Shown piece after piece: positions 1 to 5,660 of a stretch of 6,419 nucleotides of DNA. The position numbers were made by a program, and so were the translations under genes. The notes under the pieces are model-generated. The model made no database searches. It was given only the letters and a program-made list of their open reading frames with translations, and was not told the DNA's origin. Position 1 is the stretch's first letter, and each line of letters starts with the position of its first letter. This DNA comes from Comamonas sp. lk (lineage in GTDB: Bacteria; Pseudomonadota; Gammaproteobacteria; Burkholderiales; Burkholderiaceae_C). The stretch spans positions 1 through 6,419 of the forward strand of contig CAMDHL010000133.1 in assembly GCA_945898105.1 (NCBI GenBank). Reading direction: 5' to 3'.

Positions 1-132
1 CTAACCTGCGCTGCCCCCGCAACGGTAAGTGGACAAATCCGCAAGGATTTCGCTCCCATCACAGCCACTGAGTGCCTTGAACAAGCGCTTGGGAAGGCGA
101 TGGGAGTTGCGCCACCAGCCCGGATACCGGCC
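1..132 (+). promoter_or_regulatory. Cobalamin riboswitch aptamer, 5' end cut off by the window edge
   Basis: This is the 3' part of a B12-sensing mRNA leader (Rfam Cobalamin family, recognised by eye). Conserved blocks appear in the right order: GCTGCCCCCGCAAC-GGTAAG near 10-29, the B12-box GCCACTG at 64-70, GGGAAGGC at 91-98, and AGCCCGGATACCGGCC at 117-132. Supporting pairings are visible. AAATCC (35-40) pairs with GGATTT (45-50) across a GCAA tetraloop. CTCCCATC (53-60) pairs perfectly with GATGGGAG (99-106). GCCTT (74-78) can pair with AAGGC (94-98). The 5' arms of the closing stem and the usual GGGAA block must lie upstream of base 1. The aptamer precedes btuB, the classic target, where cobalamin binding lowers expression. 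The promoter is not in the window. Confidence 0.93.
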
Positions 133-140
133 AACAAGGT

Positions 141-162
141 GGTGGTGCGTCCGCGCATCACC
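141..162 (+). promoter_or_regulatory. Leader stem-loop between aptamer and btuB
   Basis: Bases 141-149 (GGTGGTGCG) pair with 154-162 (CGCATCACC) over nine consecutive pairs, one of them a G-U wobble. The loop is TCCG, which fits the stable UNCG tetraloop class. It lies just 3' of the aptamer, and no U-run follows it, so it is not an intrinsic terminator. It probably acts as a structural spacer in the expression platform. Bases 153-158 can instead pair with 172-177, so the hairpin has a mutually exclusive competitor. The pairing is read directly from the sequence; the function is inferred. Confidence 0.6.
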
Positions 163-174
163 GTAACGCCCATG

Positions 175-194
175 CGCTGTCGGGGAAGACGGCG
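175..194 (+). promoter_or_regulatory. Putative riboswitch regulatory hairpin (P13-like) next to the btuB SD
   Basis: Bases 175-181 (CGCTGTC) pair with 188-194 (GACGGCG) in a 7-bp stem with one G-U pair, leaving the loop GGGGAA (182-187). The loop bases GGGG are complementary to the CCCC of the aptamer's C-rich loop (15-18). That is the arrangement expected for the loop-loop (L5-L13) kissing contact known in cobalamin riboswitches. The 3' strand ends at base 194, the first base of the Shine-Dalgarno GAGGG, so forming the hairpin would hinder ribosome access. This points to translational rather than terminator control. Complementarity is seen; the P13 assignment and mechanism are inferred. Confidence 0.62.
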
Positions 195-198
195 AGGG
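194..198 (+). promoter_or_regulatory. btuB Shine-Dalgarno site
   Basis: GAGGG lies 8 nt before the ATG at 207 and is the only good ribosome-binding sequence near the btuB start. It supports ATG 207 over the in-frame TTG at 201, which would be only 2 nt away, and over the ATG at 222, which would be 23 nt away. Its first base falls within the adjacent leader hairpin. Confidence 0.7.
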
Positions 199-206
199 TT
201 TTGTTG

Positions 207-2078
207 ATGGTCTCAATCTTTATGAAAAATGGTATTTGCCGTGCGCGCTTGGCCGCGCTTCCTATGGCCGCGGCTGCGGCTTTCTCTTGTGTTTCGAGTT
301 TTGCGCAAAATACGGATAACGCTATTGCGCTGCAACAGGTGGTGGTGACTGCCAGTCGCTTTGCCCGGCCGGTGGCCGAAGTGCTTGCCGATGTCACCGT
401 CATTGATCAACAACATATTGAAGAAAGCGGCGCCACCTCCCTTTTACAGATTTTGGAGCAGCAGCCCGGGCTGCAGGTGGGGGACGGCAAAGTTTACGTC
501 CGCGGCGGAGAGGCACGGATGACGGGACTCTTCGTTGATGGCGTGCGTGTAGGTGGTCAAGATGGCAATCAGTTGGGAGGCGGGGTCAATTGGGAGCTCA
601 TCCCTTTAGGCGATATTGAACGCATTGAAATTGTCCGCGGGCCGGCCAGTGTGTTGTACGGAGCAGATGCGATGACCGGCGTTGTACAAATTTTTACCCG
701 CAGGGGCTCAAACGGCGTTAGCCCGTCCGTCTCCCTTGGCGTTGGCAGTTACAAGGCGCAAAAAGTAGCATTCGGCGTTCGTGGGGGTGCCGCTGGGTTG
801 GATTACGCCGTGCGTATCGCTTCGTCCCAAACCGACGGATTCAACACCTACAAAAGCGTGGTGCACACGCCTGATACGGAAGGCTCCAAGAACACCGATG
901 CGAATCTGCGCCTAGGCTATGCGCTGACTGATGCGCATCGATTGGAAGTCGTAAGCAGCCAGAACCGATTGCAATACCGATCAGTTGATGTTTACGGCTC
1001 CAATAACTTTGAAGACACGACCACCAATGGGACCTTACAAACGGTTGCAGCGAGCTGGAGTGCGCGTTGGTCGGACCGTTTTAAAACTACCATGCGCGTT
1101 TCCCGCGCCTTAACCGCATACACCAGCAATACGGATCCGGCTTGGGACTATTCCACAGGTTTGGACGGCGTGAGTTTGGATGGACAATGGGTAGGGCTTG
1201 GTGGCTTGTGGAGCCCCTTCCTGGAGCAGAAGAAGGACACTTTCACTTCCGCCGAGAACGCTTACAACCCCGCAGTTGACGGAAGCAGAACAGTTCTCGC
1301 AACGGGTCTTGGATATGCGACACGCCTAGGCGCGAGCGAATTACAGATTAATGGACGCAGTGATAACGATAGCGTATACGGCGTCAATAGTACGGGCGCA
1401 GTTTCCTACGCTTACCTACTTGCGCCCAGTTGGCGAGCTGGCGTTTCTGCTGGCACGTCCTACCGCACACCGACGCTCGAACAATTGCTGGGCTTATACG
1501 GTAGTGCCTCACTGGCGCCTGAAAGTGGCCGAAGCACTGAGGCTAGTGTTTCGTATAGTGAGCGCGGTAGTGAGGCGAAGCTAGTTCTGTATAGGAACAC
1601 TTACAGCGACTTGATTACTTCTTCCGAGAGTTCGAATGGTTGCGCGGCTGGAACCTTCTGCTGGTACAACGTCGGCACCGCCTCAGTTCAGGGTGTGACC
1701 TTGTCAGGCGCAAGCCGAATCGGCATACTCAGACTCCGGGGCTCCGTCGACATGCTTAATCCGCGGAATGAAACTACCGGTAAAGACCTGAGCTTACGGG
1801 CCAAGCAGCTTGTTGCAATTGGGGCGGAGTTACCATGGAGCAGCTGGGTGTTCGGCGCGGAAGTGCAAGACATCGGCCCTACGTTTGACAATGCTGCCAA
1901 CTCTGCCGTTAACGCTGGCTATACCTTATTGAATCTGCGAGCGTATCGGGAATTTAGCAAGGACTGGTCACTGGTAGTTCGCTTAAATAACGCCACGGAT
2001 CAGACTTACCAAAAGGTGGGCGGCTACTCCACAGCTGGTGCCAACTTCTTTGCAACATTGCAATGGGCGTCTAAGTAA
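207..2078 (+). CDS. btuB: BtuB, TonB-dependent outer-membrane cobalamin receptor
   Basis: This gene encodes a 623-aa receptor, close to the 614 aa of E. coli BtuB. It moves corrinoids across the outer membrane using energy from TonB-ExbBD. The signal peptide has a basic start (KNGICRAR), an Ala-rich core and a likely cut after FAQ (residue 34). A TonB box QVVVTAS follows at 44-50. The plug domain carries the hallmark IERIEIVRGP at 137-146 and VLYGADAMTGVVQIFTRRG. The rest is a beta-barrel ending in FFATLQW, with the terminal aromatic followed by three extra residues (ASK). An acidic stretch at 223-231 (DTEG...NTD) sits where E. coli BtuB has its calcium-binding loop. Cys479 and Cys485 may form a disulfide in a barrel loop. 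B12 specificity rests on the upstream riboswitch and on btuFCD downstream. ATG 222 is an alternative start that would still give a complete signal peptide. Confidence 0.94.
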   Translation: MVSIFMKNGICRARLAALPMAAAAAFSCVSSFAQNTDNAIALQQVVVTASRFARPVAEVLADVTVIDQQHIEESGATSLLQILEQQPGLQVGDGKVYVRGGEARMTGLFVDGVRVGGQDGNQLGGGVNWELIPLGDIERIEIVRGPASVLYGADAMTGVVQIFTRRGSNGVSPSVSLGVGSYKAQKVAFGVRGGAAGLDYAVRIASSQTDGFNTYKSVVHTPDTEGSKNTDANLRLGYALTDAHRLEVVSSQNRLQYRSVDVYGSNNFEDTTTNGTLQTVAASWSARWSDRFKTTMRVSRALTAYTSNTDPAWDYSTGLDGVSLDGQWVGLGGLWSPFLEQKKDTFTSAENAYNPAVDGSRTVLATGLGYATRLGASELQINGRSDNDSVYGVNSTGAVSYAYLLAPSWRAGVSAGTSYRTPTLEQLLGLYGSASLAPESGRSTEASVSYSERGSEAKLVLYRNTYSDLITSSESSNGCAAGTFCWYNVGTASVQGVTLSGASRIGILRLRGSVDMLNPRNETTGKDLSLRAKQLVAIGAELPWSSWVFGAEVQDIGPTFDNAANSAVNAGYTLLNLRAYREFSKDWSLVVRLNNATDQTYQKVGGYSTAGANFFATLQWASK

Positions 2079-2101
2079 GCATTCTCTCGGATACTCTTTC
2101 C

Positions 2102-2932
2102 ATGTCTGACCACTCCCCGCAACGCATCGTCTGCCTGACCGAAGAAACCACCGAGTGGTTGTACTTGCTCGGGCAAGAGCGGCGCATTGTCGGGATTTCT
2201 GGCTACACCGTGCGTCCATCAAGGGCAAGACAGGAAAAACCTAAAGTGAGCGCGTTTTTGAGCGCCAAGATTGACAAAATTTTGGCGCTTGAGCCTGACT
2301 GCGTATTTGGTTTTTCAGATTTGCAGGCGGATATTGCATCGGCACTGATTCGCCAAGGCGTACAAGTCACGGTGTTTAACCAACGCAGCGTAGACGAAAT
2401 CTTTTCCATGCTCTATCAGGTCGCGGCTATGGTGGGTGAGGCCGCGCAAGGCCTAGAACGTATTGCGGTTATGCAGCAGAGGCTGGGCCAAATGCAGTCC
2501 GAAGTGGCGACGCTTGAGGCCTTAGGCGCACGTCGTCCCCGCGTGTTTTTTGAAGAATGGGATACGCCCCACATCAGCGCGATTCGTTGGGTGTCCGAGC
2601 TCTTGGGTATTGCGGGGGGCGACGATATTTTTCCGGAACTGGCACGCGAGTCGCTAGGCAAGAACCGCATCATTGCTGACGGTGAGGAGATTGTGCGGCG
2701 CAATCCGGACATCATCATCGGCTCTTGGTGCGGTAAGAAGTTTCGGCCTGAGACCGTGGCCTTGCGCCCTGGCTGGGCGCAGGTCGCAGCGGTGCGAGAC
2801 AGCGCTTTATTTGAAATCAAATCGCCGCTGATATTGCAACCTGGCCCCGCAGCCTTGACCGACGGCGTGGCTGCACTGCATCGCATTTGCCGCCAATGGA
2901 TGCAGGCGTCTTTGGAACGCGCTGCGGCATGA
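2102..2932 (+). CDS. BtuF-like cobalamin-binding protein lacking a signal peptide
   Basis: This 276-aa protein has the two-lobed fold pattern of ABC-transporter substrate-binding proteins (BtuF/FecB type, COG0614). It begins RIVCLTEETTEWLYLLG, parallel to the first strand of BtuF. The N-lobe holds KIDKILALEPD at 56-66, a helical linker spans roughly 97-140, and the C-lobe starts at RVFFEEWD (147-154). GSWCGKKF is at 207-214. Unlike the next gene it has no hydrophobic leader; the protein starts MSDHSPQR, directly before the domain. It is therefore predicted to be cytoplasmic, unless exported another way. Asp58 occupies the place of the E. coli BtuF docking Glu72, and Glu196 (DGEEIV) lies near the second docking acid. 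It starts 23 nt after btuB with only a weak CGGA ribosome site, and its stop overlaps the btuF start (ATGA). The family is often annotated 'cobalamin-binding protein'; its role here is not established and could be intracellular corrinoid binding or handling. Confidence 0.85.
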   Translation: MSDHSPQRIVCLTEETTEWLYLLGQERRIVGISGYTVRPSRARQEKPKVSAFLSAKIDKILALEPDCVFGFSDLQADIASALIRQGVQVTVFNQRSVDEIFSMLYQVAAMVGEAAQGLERIAVMQQRLGQMQSEVATLEALGARRPRVFFEEWDTPHISAIRWVSELLGIAGGDDIFPELARESLGKNRIIADGEEIVRRNPDIIIGSWCGKKFRPETVALRPGWAQVAAVRDSALFEIKSPLILQPGPAALTDGVAALHRICRQWMQASLERAAA

Positions 2933-3837
2933 AGACCTTGGTGCGTTGGCTAGCTCTGTTGGCGCTGCTATGGGCTGTCGGCGCACAGGCCGCCGCTAGC
3001 GCTACCGTGGTCGATGACCGAGGCACAGTGGTGTCTCTGATGCCTTTGCCTCAGCGCATCGTCAGCCTTTTGCCTTCACTTACTGAGTCGGTATGCGCCT
3101 TAGGCCAATGCGCCAAATTGGTGGGCGTAGACCGCTATTCCAATTACCCACCCAGCGTGCGTGGCCTAACACCTGTGGGTGGCGGCTTGGACCCGAGTAT
3201 CGAAGCGATCGTGGCGCTCAAGCCCGACCTGGTGCTGGTGGCGACCTCCTCGCCTGGCATTGAACGGATGCGCGCATTGGGTCTGCGCGTGGTGGCTCTG
3301 GAGCCTAAAGACTACCCCAGCGCCGTGCGCGTGCTGCTTACCTTGGGCGACATTCTGGGCGTGGGTACTGCCAAGGCCGTGGTGCAGTCTATGGAGCTTG
3401 ATATGCGCGCCGCCGTAGCGCAAGTGCCCGCCACCGCGCGCGGCAAGCGCGTGTACTTCGAAGTGAGCCCTGGCCCTTATGCCGCGAGCGCGTCCTCTTT
3501 TCTTGGTCAGACCTTGGAACGCTTGGGCCTGCAAAACATCGTGGCAGGCACCCTTGGCCCCTTTCCCAAGGTGAATCCAGAGTTGGTAGTACGCGCTCAG
3601 CCCGACGTTATTTTGATAGGTGACAGTAATGCAGATGCGATGCAGAGCCGCCCAGGTTGGGATCGCCTAACCGCTTTGCAGGCGCGCCGCGTATGCGCTT
3701 TTAATAAAGAGGAATCCGATATTTTGGTGCGCCCCGGCCCGCGTATGGCTCAGGGCGCAATGCTGGTGGCGCGTTGCTTGCAACCTTTTTACGGCGCTGC
3801 GCCAGCATCGACCACTAGCAAGGCAGGCGCCCCGTGA
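2929..3837 (+). CDS. btuF: BtuF, periplasmic cobalamin-binding protein of the BtuCDF transporter
   Basis: This 302-aa substrate-binding protein captures B12 in the periplasm and delivers it to BtuCD. It is somewhat longer than E. coli BtuF (266 aa). The signal peptide is clear: MKTLVRW, then a Leu/Ala-rich core, with a likely cut after AQA (residue 21) or ASA (25). The domain begins at RIVSLLPSLTE (43-53) and continues with LVGVDRYSNYP and IEAIVALKPD (91-100). Glu92 matches E. coli Glu72, and Glu218 in NPELVV matches the second lobe's docking acid, both judged by eye. Cys56 and Cys61 lie close together and could form a disulfide in the periplasm. The ATG at 2929 was chosen because it gives a proper signal peptide and an ATGA overlap with the previous stop; the upstream TTG at 2887 would spoil the leader. 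Heme or siderophore binding is possible for the fold but unlikely given the B12 riboswitch and cobT. Confidence 0.92.
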   Translation: MKTLVRWLALLALLWAVGAQAAASATVVDDRGTVVSLMPLPQRIVSLLPSLTESVCALGQCAKLVGVDRYSNYPPSVRGLTPVGGGLDPSIEAIVALKPDLVLVATSSPGIERMRALGLRVVALEPKDYPSAVRVLLTLGDILGVGTAKAVVQSMELDMRAAVAQVPATARGKRVYFEVSPGPYAASASSFLGQTLERLGLQNIVAGTLGPFPKVNPELVVRAQPDVILIGDSNADAMQSRPGWDRLTALQARRVCAFNKEESDILVRPGPRMAQGAMLVARCLQPFYGAAPASTTSKAGAP

Positions 3838-4850
3838 GCCAGTGGCTACGCCAACGCCCACTTGCACTTGCAGCGGGGCTTGTTCTGTTGTCCTTCTTCT
3901 TGATGGCACTAGGCGCCTGCGTGGGCAGTACAGGCCTTCAAAGCGTGCGCGAAGTTTGGAGTGACGCTGTGTCCCAACAAATCGTCTGGGACATTAGGCT
4001 GCCGCGCAGCGCTGGGGCCTGGGCTTGCGGTGCGTTGCTGGGGTTGGCCGGCGCAGTGGCACAAGGCCTTTTCCGCAACCCGTTGGCTGATCCTTATTTA
4101 TTAGGTAGTGCGGCTGGTGCTTCTTTGGGCGTCTGCGTGGCCTTGGCGCTCTTGGGTGCTTCACCCGTTGCCGTACCCTGGCTGTTGCAACTGGGCACCA
4201 CCGGCGCCGCGTTTGTGGGCGCGACGGCTGCGGTGCTTTTGACGCTAACGCTGGCGCGCGGCGTGCAGCAAACCTTGCGCCTGCTGCTAGCTGGCGTCGT
4301 GGTGGGCGTGGTGCTGGGGGCCGCGAGCTCCTTGGTCTTGTTGGCGCAGCCGCAGCTCATGCAGGCTATGCAGGGCTTTATGTTGGGTAGCACCGCGCTG
4401 GTGGATTGGAGCGCTTGTGTGTTGATGTTGGGTGGCTGGTGCTTTTGCATGGTGGTGGCTTGGACCCTTAGCCCGGTGCTTGATGGCCTGTCGCTAGGCG
4501 AGAACACGGCCCTCAGTCTGGGCCTGCCGGTGGCGCCTATTCGCATTGCGCTGGTGTTGGTATTGGCACTGGCTACCGGCACTGCTGTCGCGCATACGGG
4601 GTTGATTGCTTTTGTTGGCCTGGCGGCTCCACACCTGGTGCGCGCTTTGGTGCGCGCCGGTCATGCGCGCCTAGTGTTGCTATCGAGTTTGATGGGTGGC
4701 GCCTTGCTGATGGGCGCAGACCTGCTGGCGCGCAGCCTGCTGGCACCGCAAGAATTGCCAGTTGGCGTACTGACCGCGGTGCTGGGGGGCGGCTACTTGT
4801 TGTGGCTCATGCATCGACAAAACCCGGTAGTCGTAGGAGCTAAGCCATGA
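3834..4850 (+). CDS. btuC: BtuC, inner-membrane permease of the B12 ABC transporter
   Basis: This 338-aa permease of the FecCD/BtuC family (E. coli BtuC is 326 aa) forms, as a dimer, the translocation pathway for cobalamin. It is very hydrophobic throughout, consistent with the family's ten membrane helices. Family signatures are IRLPR at 54-58, NPLADPYLLG at 82-91, and near the C-terminus GLAAPHLVRALV, GADLLARSL and ELPVGVLTAVLGG. Arg55 lines up by eye with E. coli BtuC Arg56, which pairs with the BtuF docking glutamate. The APHLVR region corresponds to the cytoplasmic coupling segment that contacts BtuD. The start is GTG, overlapping the btuF stop as GTGA, with AGG at 3825-3827 about 6 nt upstream as a modest ribosome site. 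Coupled translation with btuF is likely. Iron-siderophore permeases share the family, so the substrate is assigned from context. Confidence 0.93.
   Translation: MSQWLRQRPLALAAGLVLLSFFLMALGACVGSTGLQSVREVWSDAVSQQIVWDIRLPRSAGAWACGALLGLAGAVAQGLFRNPLADPYLLGSAAGASLGVCVALALLGASPVAVPWLLQLGTTGAAFVGATAAVLLTLTLARGVQQTLRLLLAGVVVGVVLGAASSLVLLAQPQLMQAMQGFMLGSTALVDWSACVLMLGGWCFCMVVAWTLSPVLDGLSLGENTALSLGLPVAPIRIALVLVLALATGTAVAHTGLIAFVGLAAPHLVRALVRAGHARLVLLSSLMGGALLMGADLLARSLLAPQELPVGVLTAVLGGGYLLWLMHRQNPVVVGAKP
4834..4839 (+). promoter_or_regulatory. btuD Shine-Dalgarno site inside the btuC 3' end
   Basis: TAGGAG lies 7 nt before the btuD ATG at 4847 and is the strongest ribosome-binding site in the transporter genes. 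It sits within the last codons of btuC, so btuD can be initiated both independently and by coupling through the ATGA overlap. Confidence 0.75.
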
Positions 4851-5614
4851 CGCCGGCCTTGAACGCCCAGGGCATTGGCGCGCGTTTGGGTCGAACTCAA
4901 GTGTTGCAAGGCTTGGATTTGCAGATTGAAGCTGGGCGTTGGACCAGCATCGTTGGGCCTAACGGCGCTGGCAAGTCAACTTTGCTAAAAGTGTTGGCCG
5001 GGCTTCTTGCGCATTCGGGCGTGGTGCATTTGCAGGGCCAACCGATGGCGGCGTGGCCAGCGCGTCAGCGCGCGCAGCAACTCGCCTGGCTGGGCCAAAG
5101 TGAAGGCGCAGGTGACGACTTAACGGTGTGGGACGTGGCGCTACTGGGCCGCCTGCCACACCAAGCGTGGCTGAGCAAACCTAGCGCCCAAGACTACGCC
5201 GAGGTAGAGCGTGCCTTGCGCCAGACGCAAGCCTGGGACTGGCGTGAGCGCACGCTTGGTGAGCTATCCGGTGGCGAGCGTCAGCGCGTGTTGTTGGCGC
5301 GAGCGCTTAGCGTGAAAGCGGCGGTGCTCCTGATGGATGAGCCCCTGGTCAATCTGGACCCGCCGCACCAGGCAGATTGGCTGCAGATTGTGCGCACATT
5401 GGTTGCTGAGGGCACCACGGTGGTGAGCGTTCTGCACGAAATCACTATGGCCCTGCACGCCGATACGGTGGTGGTGATGGCGGGGGGTCGCATCTGCCAC
5501 CAAGGCCCTAGCGCCTCGCCTGCCTGCCACCGCGCTCTAGAACAGGTGTTTGATAAGCGCATTGCGATTCACGCTGTATCGGGCCAATGGGTGTCCCTGG
5601 CTTGCACGCCCTAA
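4847..5614 (+). CDS. btuD: BtuD, ATPase subunit of the B12 ABC transporter
   Basis: This 255-aa cytoplasmic ATPase powers BtuC. All ABC motifs are present and intact: Walker A GPNGAGKST (37-45), Q-loop around Gln84 in LAWLGQ, signature LSGGERQR (140-147), Walker B VLLMDEP (160-166) with catalytic Glu165, D-loop NLD (169-171), and switch His197 in LHE. The C-terminal tail ends in a short region (FDKRIAIHAV) typical of the siderophore/B12 branch of importer ATPases. It overlaps btuC by 4 bases and has a good ribosome site. No frameshift or missing residue was seen. The sequence alone would also fit an iron-chelate ATPase; neighbouring genes and the riboswitch make B12 the likely substrate. Confidence 0.93.
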   Translation: MTPALNAQGIGARLGRTQVLQGLDLQIEAGRWTSIVGPNGAGKSTLLKVLAGLLAHSGVVHLQGQPMAAWPARQRAQQLAWLGQSEGAGDDLTVWDVALLGRLPHQAWLSKPSAQDYAEVERALRQTQAWDWRERTLGELSGGERQRVLLARALSVKAAVLLMDEPLVNLDPPHQADWLQIVRTLVAEGTTVVSVLHEITMALHADTVVVMAGGRICHQGPSASPACHRALEQVFDKRIAIHAVSGQWVSLACTP

Positions 5615-5660
5615 AACTAGCCGCGCAAACTTTGTTGCTACATTCAAACCGAAGCGCTTT
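5615..5660 (+). other. 46-bp gap between btuD and cobT
   Basis: There is no recognisable terminator, aptamer block or convincing promoter here. The only structure noted is the 8-base palindrome AAGCGCTT at 5652-5659, overlapping the weak ribosome site GAAG (5651-5654) of cobT. The absence of a terminator suggests cobT can be transcribed through from btuD. Confidence 0.5.

Noticed and set aside
138..200. Intrinsic terminator as the riboswitch output
   Set aside because: Hairpins are present but no U-run follows either of them; the TTTTG at 199-203 is too short and lies after the SD.
201..206. TTG at 201 as the btuB start
   Set aside because: Only 2 nt separate it from GAGGG, too close for initiation; the ATG at 207 has an 8-nt spacer.
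2079..2101. Terminator or promoter between btuB and the BtuF-like gene
   Set aside because: The 23-nt gap has no inverted repeat and no promoter-like hexamers, so read-through is the simpler view.
2416..2886. Minus-strand open frame of 156 codons opposite the BtuF-like paralog
   Set aside because: It has no recognisable domain or ribosome site and is fully covered by a recognised + strand gene.
2887..2928. Upstream TTG extension of btuF
   Set aside because: It adds 14 residues in front of a textbook signal peptide and overlaps deeply with the previous gene; ATG 2929 gives the signal peptide at the N-terminus and an ATGA overlap.
4094..4582. Minus-strand open frame of 162 codons opposite btuC
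   Set aside because: The translation is Thr/Ala/Pro-rich with no motif and mirrors the btuC codon pattern; it is a shadow of the permease gene.
2102..5614. Heme or ferric-siderophore transporter instead of B12
   Set aside because: The protein families overlap, but the cobalamin riboswitch at the head and cobT at the tail both point to B12.
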